Assembly: GCF_947501225.1 (NCBI RefSeq)
Contig: NZ_CANMUW010000010.1
Coordinates: 1 to 64,000, forward strand
DNA length: 64,000 bases
DNA from: an uncultured Shewanella sp.
Lineage (GTDB): Bacteria; Pseudomonadota; Gammaproteobacteria; Enterobacterales; Shewanellaceae
Direction: 5' to 3'
Part shown: one piece after another, positions 25,797 to 34,943 of the stretch
Layout: each line of letters opens with the position of its first letter
Numbering within the stretch: the first letter of the stretch is position 1
Program-made: the position numbers and the translations under genes
Notes under the pieces: generated by a model
Database searches by the model: none
Seen by the model: only the letters and a program-made list of their open reading frames with translations
Told to the model about the DNA's origin: nothing

Positions 25797-26444
25797 CTAA
25801 TTACCTTCCAGTGAGGCGATAAACTTGTTCGACTCTTCGATAGACTTGTTCATCTCCTTGATCAGACCCGAGATATCGGTCTGCAGGCTGGTGAACTCAC
25901 CCTTGATGGCACCAATGGCCTGAGCATTCAAGTTATGCTTGAGGTAGAGCATGTTGTCTTTCATGGCCGTCAAAACGGGCGGCATCTTACTCTCGGCCCG
26001 GCGCATGCTTTTTAGCAACTGATTATATGAACGGCGTGTCTCTCTGAGTTTTGACTCGCTGTTACGGCGTAGACTGGCCTTACTTATCTCACCAATCTCA
26101 CTCTGCCACTCGTCAAATAGGGCTTCGGCTACATCTTCGACCTTATCGATGCGCTTAGTGACGTCATCGGCGGCATCCTGAGCGGACTCATATTCATCTT
26201 TAGCCTTATTGTATGCACTCTCCAGATCACCACCATCGTGATTCAGCAGTGCCTGCATCTCTTCCAGTGCCGAGCTGAACTGCTTCTGCGCGTCCTCTTG
26301 AGACTCTTTAGCGTCTTCAACTCTGTCGACCATGATGTCACGTTTGTGATAGCCCACTTTTTCCATGGCGCCGTAGTAGGCGCTCTGACAGCCTGTGAGC
26401 AGCAGGCTGGTGGCGATAATCGCAATAGAGATAGTTTTCTTCAT
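25797..26444 (-). CDS. DUF2959 lipoprotein
   Basis: A 215-residue predicted lipoprotein. The signal peptide ends in a lipobox LLLTGC with Cys at residue 19. The mature protein is almost entirely alpha-helical and charged, with long coiled-coil stretches around residues 40-110, as in the DUF2959 family. Function is unknown; envelope location is inferred. It follows a small membrane-protein gene by 40 bases on the same strand, so the two probably form an operon. AAGGAT lies upstream of the ATG. Confidence 0.8.
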   Translation of the reverse strand: MKKTISIAIIATSLLLTGCQSAYYGAMEKVGYHKRDIMVDRVEDAKESQEDAQKQFSSALEEMQALLNHDGGDLESAYNKAKDEYESAQDAADDVTKRIDKVEDVAEALFDEWQSEIGEISKASLRRNSESKLRETRRSYNQLLKSMRRAESKMPPVLTAMKDNMLYLKHNLNAQAIGAIKGEFTSLQTDISGLIKEMNKSIEESNKFIASLEGN

Positions 26445-26484
26445 CGGTAGGGATCCTTGTCCATGGGGTCCAAAAAGGCGATGG

Positions 26485-26712
26485 TTAATCGGCTTTAAAT
26501 CTTGCTGCGTCTATGATGCACCAGATGTGTAACGGTACCGCGACGATTAAAAATATGCCAAAAGTGAAAGTGGCAATGCCGTATGAAGCATAGGTGGTCA
26601 GACAAAATATGATTGCAGCGAGTATGCGCCCCTGAACGAGTTGACCTAATCCTGCGAAAAAGAAACTTGCGATAGCGGCAATAACATTGCCTGCCGATCC
26701 TTGTTGTGACAT
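26485..26712 (-). CDS. Small membrane protein, TM2/YqaE-like
   Basis: A 75-residue protein with two hydrophobic segments (about residues 9-28 and 30-65) separated by a GLGQLVQGR turn, which resembles small TM2-type or DUF-type inner-membrane proteins. The short charged tail AARFKAD is probably cytoplasmic. AGGA eight bases before the ATG supports the start. It is the first gene of a probable operon with the DUF2959 lipoprotein and is divergent from the yihY gene. I do not recognise a specific function. Confidence 0.65.
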   Translation of the reverse strand: MSQQGSAGNVIAAIASFFFAGLGQLVQGRILAAIIFCLTTYASYGIATFTFGIFLIVAVPLHIWCIIDAARFKAD

Positions 26713-26801
26713 CTATTTATTCCTTACACTTGTCAATCTTAGGTTATAAGCTTTATTGTACGAAGATACCCATTCAACACCAACTTAATCAAGAGATAGT
26801 A

Positions 26802-27755
26802 GTGATAAAGAAGATAGATGGAACACGGTTTCATACATTTGTGCTTAGCACTTGGCACTTCATGATACATCTAAAGCAGCGCCTGGCGGAAGATCAGATA
26901 AATATTCGTGCCGGACACTTAGCTTATGTCACTCTGCTCTCTTTGGTGCCTATGGTTGCGGTAACCATGTCTATGCTATCGGCCTTTCCTGTGTTCGGTG
27001 GGATCAGGGGGCAGATAGAGGGGTTTATCTATAACAACTTCCTCCCGGCCGCTGGGGATACGGTGCAGGTTTATATTAACGAATTTGTCGGTAATGCCTC
27101 TAAGGGGACGGCAGTGGGCATTGCCGCCTTGATGGTGGTGGCGATCATGCTGATCTCCGCTATCGATAAGGCATTGAATAATATCTGGCGAACGACTGAG
27201 AAGCGTTCCATGGTGGTCTCATTTTCCATGTATTGGATGGTGTTGACCTTAGGTCCTGTGTTGATGGGGGCGAGCCTGGTTGCCACCTCCTATGTGGTGT
27301 CACTCAAGGTGTTTAGCGATTCCGATCTCTCCGGCGTAGTCCCCGTGCTTGTTGAACGCCTGCCCATGTTCTTCTCGGTTGCCAGCTTTCTGTTGATCTA
27401 CATGGTGGTGCCCAACACTAAGGTGAAGTTCTTTCATGCTCTGCTCGGTGCGATTGTCGCCGCCCTGCTGTTTGAGTTCGGTAAGAAAGGCTTCGCCATC
27501 TATCTGACTAAGTTTCCGACCTATGAGGCTATTTATGGTGCGCTTGCGACCATCCCTATCCTGTTTATGTGGGTCTACCTATCCTGGATCATCGTCTTGT
27601 TGGGGGCCGAGATCACCGCAGCTATGCCTGAGTACCTGGATAAGAGACAATCGGATAAGGATGAGTCAACAAAGATAGAGGAGGCTCATGATCCTCAGAT
27701 CAGCTTTTCAATCTCAACTGCCGTTAACGAATCTAAAAATGAAAGCCGTCGGTAA
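26802..27755 (+). CDS. yihY: YihY/BrkB-family inner-membrane protein
   Basis: A 317-residue integral membrane protein with six helices. It aligns closely with E. coli Yih[19 protein letters not shown] near the start, [25 protein letters not shown] and [17 protein letters not shown]. The long stop-to-stop frame begins at 26706, but a GTG at 26802 gives an N-terminus of the length seen in the family and is preceded by AGAGAT. The function of the family is not settled; older names include virulence factor BrkB and a mistaken RNase BN label. It overlaps the following pip gene by one base (TAATG), so translation is coupled. Confidence 0.88.
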   Translation: MIKKIDGTRFHTFVLSTWHFMIHLKQRLAEDQINIRAGHLAYVTLLSLVPMVAVTMSMLSAFPVFGGIRGQIEGFIYNNFLPAAGDTVQVYINEFVGNASKGTAVGIAALMVVAIMLISAIDKALNNIWRTTEKRSMVVSFSMYWMVLTLGPVLMGASLVATSYVVSLKVFSDSDLSGVVPVLVERLPMFFSVASFLLIYMVVPNTKVKFFHALLGAIVAALLFEFGKKGFAIYLTKFPTYEAIYGALATIPILFMWVYLSWIIVLLGAEITAAMPEYLDKRQSDKDESTKIEEAHDPQISFSISTAVNESKNESRR

Positions 27756-28708
27756 TGAGTAGTCACTTACCTGCATTTATTCGCCGTGACTGGCTGGATG
27801 TGGGCGACGGGCATGTGCTTCACCTGGCGCAATATGGCAATCCAGAGGGGATCCCGCTGCTCTTTCTTCATGGTGGCCCCGGTGGAGGCTGCGTTACTGA
27901 GGATCTCAGGCTTTTCGATAGAGACTCATTCCGAATTTTTCTGCTGGATCAAAGAGGAGCCGGACGCTCAAAACCACATGGTGAGCTTAAGCATAACGAG
28001 CTGCTGCACTTACTCGGCGATATCGAGAGGGTGCGTCAGTGGCTCGATATACCGGCCTGGTGTGTCGTGGGGGGCTCTTTCGGTGCCACACTGGGTTTTA
28101 TCTATAGCTGCCTGTATCCTCAACGAGTGCTGTCTCAGGTGTTTTGGGGGCTGTTTATCCCCAATGAAGAGGGGGCTAACTGGCTCTATGGCAGCAAGGG
28201 AGCCGCAACCCTGTTCCCGCAGGATTATCTGGAGTTTACCGCTCTGGCCCCATTCTCATCGAAGATTGACGCGCTTTTCAAACGCTATAGAGCGGGCTTT
28301 CTCAACCTAGATGACGACACCCGCCTCGAATATGTCCGTGGCTGGTTGAAGTGGGAGCTGGCGCTATCTCTTCCGGGCGCGGAATTACCGGAGTCGGGTA
28401 GCGCTTTGGCGAAGAGTCTGGCCGAGATTGAGCTGCATTATGCCAGTCGGCAATACTTTGGTGCCTACGCTCTGATGAGAGAGATGGCGAGTGGAATAAA
28501 GGCGCCAACGGTGATATTGCAAGGTGAGATGGACTGGGTTTGTCCCTCTGTTATCGTCGAGAAGTTTTTAGATGAGTTTGGCTCCGGTGATATGAAATAT
28601 TCCTTGATCAAAGGAGGCTATCATGCATTGGCCAATGATAAGATGTTTCTGGAAGTCGTCTATGCCATACAGGAAATGGCTGGTAATATTAGGGAGATAG
28701 ATAAATGA
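27755..28708 (+). CDS. pip: Proline iminopeptidase (alpha/beta hydrolase)
   Basis: Cytoplasmic serine peptidase that removes N-terminal proline. The 317-residue protein has the family hallmarks: oxyanion-hole motif HGGPGGG near residue 40, DQRGAGRS near 66, nucleophile Ser in GGSFGATLG near 108, catalytic Asp near residue 265 in QGEMDWVCP, and His in GGYHALAND near 294. Size is as usual for Pip type 1. It is translationally coupled to yihY upstream (TAATG) and to a lipoprotein gene downstream (ATGA), so the three form an operon. Confidence 0.92.
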   Translation: MSSHLPAFIRRDWLDVGDGHVLHLAQYGNPEGIPLLFLHGGPGGGCVTEDLRLFDRDSFRIFLLDQRGAGRSKPHGELKHNELLHLLGDIERVRQWLDIPAWCVVGGSFGATLGFIYSCLYPQRVLSQVFWGLFIPNEEGANWLYGSKGAATLFPQDYLEFTALAPFSSKIDALFKRYRAGFLNLDDDTRLEYVRGWLKWELALSLPGAELPESGSALAKSLAEIELHYASRQYFGAYALMREMASGIKAPTVILQGEMDWVCPSVIVEKFLDEFGSGDMKYSLIKGGYHALANDKMFLEVVYAIQEMAGNIREIDK

Positions 28709-29268
28709 ATAAACTTATTATCGCAGTAGTTTTGACCATGCTCACTGCCTGCGCGTCCACCGACAATAACGACAAGAGCACAGCAGTTGCACCTGAGCGG
28801 GTGACACTGGGCGGCATGACAAACGATGATGCGGCTAAGGCATTGTTCGATGCCTTGATTAAAAAGAACTACCTCGCCACCATGGCCTCACCGACTCGCA
28901 TTGCGCTGCAGTTTGATGATAACCAGTTTGTGCTTCAGCCCAGTATCAACCCCGATGGTATCGACCGCATCATGATGAATCGCTTCTACGCCGTTCATCC
29001 CAAGCTTGCGGGTAGCCAAGATCTACTCATATTAATTGGCACGTTAAATCATAAGCTTAACTTTGCAAAGTTTACCCTGCGTGAAAACGGCGCCATCATC
29101 CAGGTACAGGGCGCGGCAACCTTTGTGAATACCATTGAACTCGAAGAGATCCGCCGTTTCATGTTATGGACCGATGAAGGGCTACGTCAGGTAGGTCATT
29201 CGTTGCCAAAAGGTGCCGAACAGTTGATTAAGCCGATACCTGTTATGCAGCAGTCTCAGTCGTTATAA
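28705..29268 (+). CDS. Hypothetical lipoprotein
   Basis: A 187-residue predicted lipoprotein of unknown function. A short signal peptide ends in lipobox MLTAC with Cys at residue 16, followed by an Asp/Asn-rich linker (ASTDNNDKST) of the sort that directs outer-membrane sorting. The mature part has a mixed alpha/beta pattern with no motif I recognise. Its ATG overlaps the pip stop (ATGA), so it is co-translated with pip. The dtd gene follows after a 63-base gap. Confidence 0.75.
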   Translation: MNKLIIAVVLTMLTACASTDNNDKSTAVAPERVTLGGMTNDDAAKALFDALIKKNYLATMASPTRIALQFDDNQFVLQPSINPDGIDRIMMNRFYAVHPKLAGSQDLLILIGTLNHKLNFAKFTLRENGAIIQVQGAATFVNTIELEEIRRFMLWTDEGLRQVGHSLPKGAEQLIKPIPVMQQSQSL

Positions 29269-29331
29269 GTTAACTATTTCCGGCGTCAGACATCCAGATG
29301 CTGGTTTATTCTAAATTGGAGATAATTGAAC

Positions 29332-29769
29332 GTGATAGCCCTGATCCAACGTGTTACTCAAGCCAAGGTCGATGTCGATGGAGAAACGATAGGGGCCATC
29401 GATAAAGGCTTACTGGTCTTGCTCGGGGTCGAGCGTGAAGATGATTCCTCGAAGATGGAGAAGCTTGCAAATAAAGTCATGAGCTATCGTGTGTTCAGTG
29501 ATGAAGATGGCAAGATGAACCTGAATGTCAAACAGGCTGGTGGCTCGCTGTTAGTGGTATCTCAATTTACTCTGGCCGCCGATACCGGGCGGGGTTTGAG
29601 GCCAAGCTTCTCCGGTGCGGGTACGCCGGAACAGGCTAAAGTGCTGTATGAGGAGTTCGTTGAGTTTTGCAGATCTAAAGGGATGTCTACTCAAACGGGT
29701 GAGTTTGCGGCCGACATGCAGGTCAGTCTGGTCAATGATGGCCCGGTTACCTTTAATCTTCAGGTGTAG
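29332..29769 (+). CDS. dtd: D-aminoacyl-tRNA deacylase
   Basis: Removes D-amino acids and mischarged Gly from tRNA. The 145-residue protein begins with [10 protein letters not shown] as in E. coli Dtd and keeps both active-site motifs, SQFTLAADT near residue 78 and the Gly-cisPro loop NDGPVTF near 137. I chose the GTG at 29332, which reproduces the family N-terminus, over the TTG at 29326; GGAG lies 10 bases before it. It is followed after one base by a thioesterase-like gene, an arrangement common in Shewanella and Vibrio. Confidence 0.95.
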   Translation: MIALIQRVTQAKVDVDGETIGAIDKGLLVLLGVEREDDSSKMEKLANKVMSYRVFSDEDGKMNLNVKQAGGSLLVVSQFTLAADTGRGLRPSFSGAGTPEQAKVLYEEFVEFCRSKGMSTQTGEFAADMQVSLVNDGPVTFNLQV

Positions 29770-29770
29770 C

Positions 29771-30238
29771 ATGGATGACTTCGCAGGAGGTGAGCAGGTG
29801 GTTGAATCACTCCTGAAGGAGCTGGCAGAAACCTGGCATCGAACGATCCCTGTTAGTGCGTTTATGCAGATATCTCCGCTGGAGTATAGCGATAAGTGGC
29901 TGACGATCGGTGCGCCCCTGCCTCCCAATATCAACCTGCATCAGACCATGTTTGCCGGCAGTATCTATACTCTGGCAACCTTGACGGGATGGGGCATGCT
30001 TTGGCTGCAGCAGCGCATAGCCGGTGTTGACGGAGATATCGTGTTAGCCGATGGTCATATACGTTACCTTGCACCAATAACTGAGGCCCCGCTTGCAAGA
30101 TGCTGCTGGCCGGATACCGAGCTTGGCCGCTTATCCATGGGGCGAAGGGTGAAGGTGAGCCTTGAAGTTGAGCTATGGTGTGAAGACAAACTATGCGCAA
30201 CATTTGAAGGCTTGTATGTGAGCCAACCTATTGCATAG
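29771..30238 (+). CDS. YiiD C-terminal-type thioesterase (hot-dog fold)
   Basis: A 155-residue protein of the thioesterase_put/YiiD_C family. The hot-dog core is visible in the stretch NINLHQTMFAGSIYTLATLTGW (residues about 54-76) and the strand DIVLADGHIRYL. In E. coli this domain is fused to an acetyltransferase; here it stands alone. ATG 29771 begins one base after the dtd stop, and an AGGTGTAG lies before it. Acyl-CoA or acyl-ACP hydrolysis is the family expectation; the substrate is unknown. An alternative overlapping upstream start is rejected because it would read through dtd in another frame. Confidence 0.8.
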   Translation: MDDFAGGEQVVESLLKELAETWHRTIPVSAFMQISPLEYSDKWLTIGAPLPPNINLHQTMFAGSIYTLATLTGWGMLWLQQRIAGVDGDIVLADGHIRYLAPITEAPLARCCWPDTELGRLSMGRRVKVSLEVELWCEDKLCATFEGLYVSQPIA

Positions 30239-30390
30239 TACCTTTTGATTTGAAGCGTACTTTCTCTCGTTTTATAGCTCCGCTATTACCAGATTCCCTC
30301 ATTCCCCCTTGCTGCAGCCGTCATTTATTCGATTTTATAGAACGTATTGAGTGATTTTATCAGCTTTTTATCTTCTTTATCGTAAATTAA

Positions 30391-31041
<651 letters not shown>

Positions 31042-31162
31042 TTCAGGCAGCACTTTGATTGCTTATGCCTTTAGGTGTTAGCTAAAGCGGTTTGAACGCA
31101 AAGGGCAGAGGCAAAAGCGGAACTATCAACCCCATCTTTATTTTGACCCTATTGTTCGTCCG

Positions 31163-31205
31163 TCCCCCCAGGGTAAGTCATGGCTCGCCTCGGGGGGATT
31201 TTTTA
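31163..31205 (+). terminator. Rho-independent terminator downstream of azoR
   Basis: TCCCCCC pairs with GGGGGGA, and AGG with CCT across one bulged base; the stem is followed by a six-T run. Orientation of the T-run fits rightward transcription from azoR, not the convergent rhodanese gene. Confidence 0.75.
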
Positions 31206-31233
31206 TATCTTGGTTCAGTAATCCGGGTTCAAG

Positions 31234-31554
31234 CTACGTCGCCTGATAACTTAGAAGGTCTTTCAGTGAACCGGCATTGATAACATTATGAAAGCCGTTG
31301 CACTTTAGCTGATCGCATGCCTTTTGAGCCCTGATCCCGGCGGCACAGTAAAGCACGAAACTCTGCTTAGGGTCTTGATCATTCAGCCAGGTCGAAATTT
31401 GGCTCAGGGGCACATTGATGGCTTGTGGCAGGTGTCCCGAGCCGAACTCTTCAGGTGTTCTCACGTCGATAACTTCGGCCCCCTGCTCGATGAGCTCCCA
31501 GCAGCGTTTATCGGGGCCGGCGCCGGCGAGTTTAGATAGCAGAGACTGAAACAT
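31234..31554 (-). CDS. Single-domain rhodanese
   Basis: A 106-residue protein that is a single rhodanese domain, similar to PspE/GlpE-like proteins. It has EVIDVRTPEEF near residue 30 and the active-site loop CAAGIRA with the sulfur-carrying Cys near 71. No signal peptide is present, so it is cytoplasmic. GGGAG before the ATG supports the start. It is convergent with azoR. Sulfur-transfer activity is expected from the conserved Cys; the partner is unknown. Confidence 0.88.
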   Translation of the reverse strand: MFQSLLSKLAGAGPDKRCWELIEQGAEVIDVRTPEEFGSGHLPQAINVPLSQISTWLNDQDPKQSFVLYCAAGIRAQKACDQLKCNGFHNVINAGSLKDLLSYQAT

Positions 31555-31698
31555 TGATGCACTCCCTCTCAGATATTCCGATGAGAACGATTTCGACGTA
31601 AATATTCGATTAGATTAAGCTTGATAAGATTAGTCTAATCGAGGTCGCTCTGCAACAGGAAATATCTCTCCTGAAGCCGGCTTATCTGATTGCGGATA

Positions 31699-32448
31699 TC
31701 AATAGTAGGCTTTCAGGTACTTCCTTGCATATCTGCGTAGTTTTTGCTCTGAACTATGCTCTGCGATATGTTCAAGCGTAGCCCTGTATTCAGGCTTAGC
31801 CGCGCTTGCCAGCGCCTTTGCCATGTAGGCATACGTATTGATTGCCAGCTTTTCATGCTTGAGCAGGCGTGGTTCCTTCAGTTCACTGTCTAAGACAGAT
31901 AACAGGAAAGGGGCATACACGGAGCGATTGATCATGCGCTTAGCGGCATAACGTTTCAGCTCTAACTCGTCACTTCGCAGGGCGTTGGCAATCACATTGA
32001 CCTCTTGGGTCTGAGACACCTCGTACCGGCTTTTGTCACTCAAGATTGGGATCCAGCGCTTATACTGCTTCAGCGTCGGGATTGAGCTCTTCGCGTACTT
32101 CTTAAGCTTCTTTGGGTAGTTTCCCGTGATGATATCATCGAAAGTGTGCAGGTATCTGTCATCTCCGGAGTAGGCCAGCCCTTTCAGCAGCCAGGCGCTG
32201 TAGTCGATGCTGGCGTTATCGACCGCCAGTGGCAGTGATTTCTGAAATTTAGCATGCAGTGTTTCGAATACCTTAGGTTCCGATAGGCCTGCCATCACCA
32301 GAGAATCGATCGCCTGCTTCTGCTTATCGATATCATCACCATTAAAAATGGCCACATATTCGGCTTGGGTAAATGTTTCGGCTGATGCCTGACCGGCAAT
32401 GGTGCTCAGGGTCAGCACCAGGGCCAGAGTGATTTGCTTTATCATCAA
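31699..32448 (-). CDS. Exported helical-repeat protein next to the pigment cluster
   Basis: A 249-residue protein that I do not recognise by name. A signal peptide (cleavage after GQASA) is followed by a wholly alpha-helical, Lys-rich sequence whose successive helix pairs (for example ELELKRYAAKRMINRS and EQKLRRYARKYLKAYY) resemble HEAT- or armadillo-type repeats. It lies 42 bases after the last ape gene on the same strand, so it may be co-transcribed with the cluster, but no such gene is part of the canonical aryl-polyene set. Periplasmic location is inferred. Confidence 0.65.
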   Translation of the reverse strand: MMIKQITLALVLTLSTIAGQASAETFTQAEYVAIFNGDDIDKQKQAIDSLVMAGLSEPKVFETLHAKFQKSLPLAVDNASIDYSAWLLKGLAYSGDDRYLHTFDDIITGNYPKKLKKYAKSSIPTLKQYKRWIPILSDKSRYEVSQTQEVNVIANALRSDELELKRYAAKRMINRSVYAPFLLSVLDSELKEPRLLKHEKLAINTYAYMAKALASAAKPEYRATLEHIAEHSSEQKLRRYARKYLKAYY

Positions 32449-32490
32449 TAATTTCCTTTTATTGTGTTGTTTTTTCGTTACCCAGATTAT

Positions 32491-33723
32491 TTACGCTGAC
32501 CAGCGTTTAAATATCAACGAGGTGTTGATGCCGCCGAAGGCGAAGTTATTACTCATCACATAGTCTGTATCTATCTGCCGGATATCACCCTTAATGTAAT
32601 CTAACTCGCCACACTCGGGATCGATCTCGCTTAGGTTTAGCGTGGGGGCAAACCAGCCAGCATTCATCATCTCTACACTGATCCAGGCCTCCAAAGCGCC
32701 GCAAGCGCCTAAGGTGTGCCCGGTATAGCTCTTGAGTGATGAGATTGGCATCGATGTGCCGAATACGGCCTGAGTTGCCTGAGTCTCGGCAATATCGCCT
32801 CTGTCGGTCGCCGTGCCGTGAGCATTCACATAACCTATGGCATCCGCAGAAAGCTGACTATCTTTCAGCGCCTGCCTGATAGCAACCTCCATGGTATCGG
32901 CGTTAGGCTGAGTCACATGAAGGCCATCGGAGTTGGTGCCGAAGCCGACGATTTCAGCATAGATCTTCGCACCGCGAGCCTGAGCATGTTCAAGCTCTTC
33001 CAGTACTAAGGTGCAGGCTCCTTCGCCTATGACCAAGCCGTCTCGGCTGCTGTCGAACGGGCTGGGACTCAGCTTAGGGGTATCATTCTTGGTGCTGGTG
33101 GCAAAAAGGGTATCGAAGACCACGGCTTCGGTGGCGCATAGCTCCTCACCTCCTCCCGCAAGCATCAGATCCTGTTGGCCGTATTTTATCGCCTCATAGG
33201 CGTAGCCAATTCCCTGACTACCGGAAGTACAGGCACTGCTGGTGGTATGCACCCTCCCCTTGAGGCCGAAGAAGACGCCCACATTAACCGCTGTGGTATG
33301 AGCCATCATACGGATATAACTGGTGGCGGTGACACCGGACATATCGCCACTTTTGAGCATATCACCGAAGGCGACAATGGGGTCTGTGCTGCCTGTAGAT
33401 GACCCATAGGCGATCCCCATGGCACCGGAAGTTACGACAGGATTGTCCAGTAAACCGGCATCGATAAGGGCCAGTTCACTGGCGCGGGTTGCCATCAGCG
33501 AGACACGCCCCATGGAGCGTATCTTCTTGCGCGAATAATGTGCCGGCTTTTCAAAATCTGTTACCGGGGCAGCCAGGCGTGTGTTGAGCCCATCATAGCG
33601 ATCCCATTCATCGAAACGTACCACGCAGTTCTTCTGCGCCTTTAAGTTGGCGGCTATGGTTGGCCAGTCATGACCGAGACTGGAGATTCCGCCGCAGCCT
33701 GTGATAACAACGCGTCTGCTCAT
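32491..33723 (-). CDS. apeR: Beta-ketoacyl-ACP synthase II-type, ApeR-like
   Basis: Condensing enzyme of the aryl-polyene pathway. The 410-residue protein has the complete thiolase-fold catalytic triad: Cys in SSACTSGS near residue 165, His in NAHGTATD near 303 and His in YTGHTLGA near 338. It starts at an ATG that overlaps the stop of the ketoreductase gene (ATGA), so it is translationally coupled. By order and similarity it corresponds to ApeR, the second KS of the cluster. Which chain-length step it serves cannot be told here. Confidence 0.88.
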   Translation of the reverse strand: MSRRVVITGCGGISSLGHDWPTIAANLKAQKNCVVRFDEWDRYDGLNTRLAAPVTDFEKPAHYSRKKIRSMGRVSLMATRASELALIDAGLLDNPVVTSGAMGIAYGSSTGSTDPIVAFGDMLKSGDMSGVTATSYIRMMAHTTAVNVGVFFGLKGRVHTTSSACTSGSQGIGYAYEAIKYGQQDLMLAGGGEELCATEAVVFDTLFATSTKNDTPKLSPSPFDSSRDGLVIGEGACTLVLEELEHAQARGAKIYAEIVGFGTNSDGLHVTQPNADTMEVAIRQALKDSQLSADAIGYVNAHGTATDRGDIAETQATQAVFGTSMPISSLKSYTGHTLGACGALEAWISVEMMNAGWFAPTLNLSEIDPECGELDYIKGDIRQIDTDYVMSNNFAFGGINTSLIFKRWSA

Positions 33724-34448
33724 CAGATCATGCCTCCGTTTACCGAGATCACCTGTCTGGTGATGTAAGCGGCATCCTCGGACATGAGAAACTTAGCCAG
33801 GCCGGCAATTTCTGACGGTTTGCCCATACGGCGCATGGGGACTATCTCTTTGACCATATCCTTGGGGATATCCGCAACCATATCGGTTTCGATGAGTCCG
33901 GGCGCGATACAGTTTACGGTAATTTTTCGTTTGGCCAACTCCAGCGACAAGGCTTTGGTCGCACCTATGATCCCCGCTTTCGAGGCGCTATAGTTAACCT
34001 GTCCCCGGTTACCGGCGATGCCTGAGACCGAAGCCATTGTGATAATTCTGCCACCTTTCCGGGTCTGTATCATAGGCATTACCGTAGGGTGGATGACGTT
34101 ATAGAACCCATCTAAGTTGGTGTGAACGACGCTGTCCCATTCATTCTCGGTCATGGCTGGAAATGCGGTGTCACAATTGATTCCCGCATTGAGCACCACA
34201 CCATAATAGGCACCATGCTGGTCAATATCGTGCTCTATGCTGGCTCTTACCCCCGCGCGATCGGCAATATCAAACTGCAAGGTGGAGACCTTGATGCCAT
34301 GTTCGAGCAGCTCCTGCTTAGTGAGCTCAGCCGCTTCATGGTTGCTGTGATAGTGCAGGGCAATGTCGTAACCGGCTTCGGCCAGTTGTAGTGCTATCGC
34401 CTTGCCTATTCCCCTGCTGGAGCCTGTTATTAATATCCGTTTGTTCAT
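33723..34448 (-). CDS. apeQ: 3-oxoacyl-ACP reductase (FabG type), ApeQ-like
   Basis: Short-chain dehydrogenase of 241 residues that reduces the beta-keto group of the growing polyene on its carrier protein using NADPH. It has the cofactor loop GSSRGIGKA near residue 8, NAGIN near 88, the catalytic Ser in ASVSG near 138 and the YSASK pair near 151, and ends NGGMI as FabG proteins do. It lies 6 bases after apeP and overlaps apeR by the ATGA motif. Confidence 0.9.
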   Translation of the reverse strand: MNKRILITGSSRGIGKAIALQLAEAGYDIALHYHSNHEAAELTKQELLEHGIKVSTLQFDIADRAGVRASIEHDIDQHGAYYGVVLNAGINCDTAFPAMTENEWDSVVHTNLDGFYNVIHPTVMPMIQTRKGGRIITMASVSGIAGNRGQVNYSASKAGIIGATKALSLELAKRKITVNCIAPGLIETDMVADIPKDMVKEIVPMRRMGKPSEIAGLAKFLMSEDAAYITRQVISVNGGMI

Positions 34449-34454
34449 TACTCG

Positions 34455-34943
34455 TTATCCTTGACTCTCTGAAATATAGGCTAGGGCATCCTGAGGCTGA
34501 AATACATTCACATTTGCCTCGGCAACTAAAGTATCGTTATGAAATATCTGACAATCGAAAACGGCCAGGCCGGACTCCTCCTGATATAGGCGGGTGACTC
34601 TGGTGCGGTAACACTCACCCTCCCGATAGTGCGGGATATGCATCTTTAATTTGCGACTCCCCAACAGAAATCCCACCCGGATAGCCTCACCACGGGATTT
34701 TGCCTCGACACCGGCGAGTGCGGCAATGCTCTGCGCCATATATTCGATGCCTACATAGTTGGGGACGGCATCGATTGTGGCGTCGAAGTAGGGACTCTGC
34801 CCGGTAATACAGGTCTGGGTTAACAGCGTATCCGTTCCATATTCGATAAGAGTGTCGATTAAGATCATCGGGTCTCTGTGGGGCACGACCTCGGCAACGG
34901 GCAGTTGAGAAAGAGGTTCAGGTAAAAGGTATTTCTGGGTCAT
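34455..34943 (-). CDS. apeP: Beta-hydroxyacyl-ACP dehydratase, ApeP-like
   Basis: A 162-residue hot-dog-fold protein. The dehydratase-type active-site segment is VVPHRDPMILID near residue 25, with the conserved His. I chose ATG 34943 because it overlaps the stop of the preceding KS gene (ATGA); a TTG seven codons upstream is less likely. In aryl-polyene clusters ApeP and ApeI are the two dehydratase-like proteins that introduce the conjugated double bonds. Substrate division between the two is not visible from sequence. Confidence 0.85.
   Translation of the reverse strand: MTQKYLLPEPLSQLPVAEVVPHRDPMILIDTLIEYGTDTLLTQTCITGQSPYFDATIDAVPNYVGIEYMAQSIAALAGVEAKSRGEAIRVGFLLGSRKLKMHIPHYREGECYRTRVTRLYQEESGLAVFDCQIFHNDTLVAEANVNVFQPQDALAYISESQG

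Noticed and set aside
26706..26801. N-terminal extension of YihY
   Set aside because: E. coli YihY has no matching leader. The GTG at 26802 fits the family length, and the longer start would overlap the promoter region of the divergent gene.
29615..29770. Upstream extension of the YiiD-type thioesterase through dtd
   Set aside because: It is an out-of-frame read of dtd; the ATG at 29771, just after the dtd stop, gives a complete hot-dog domain.
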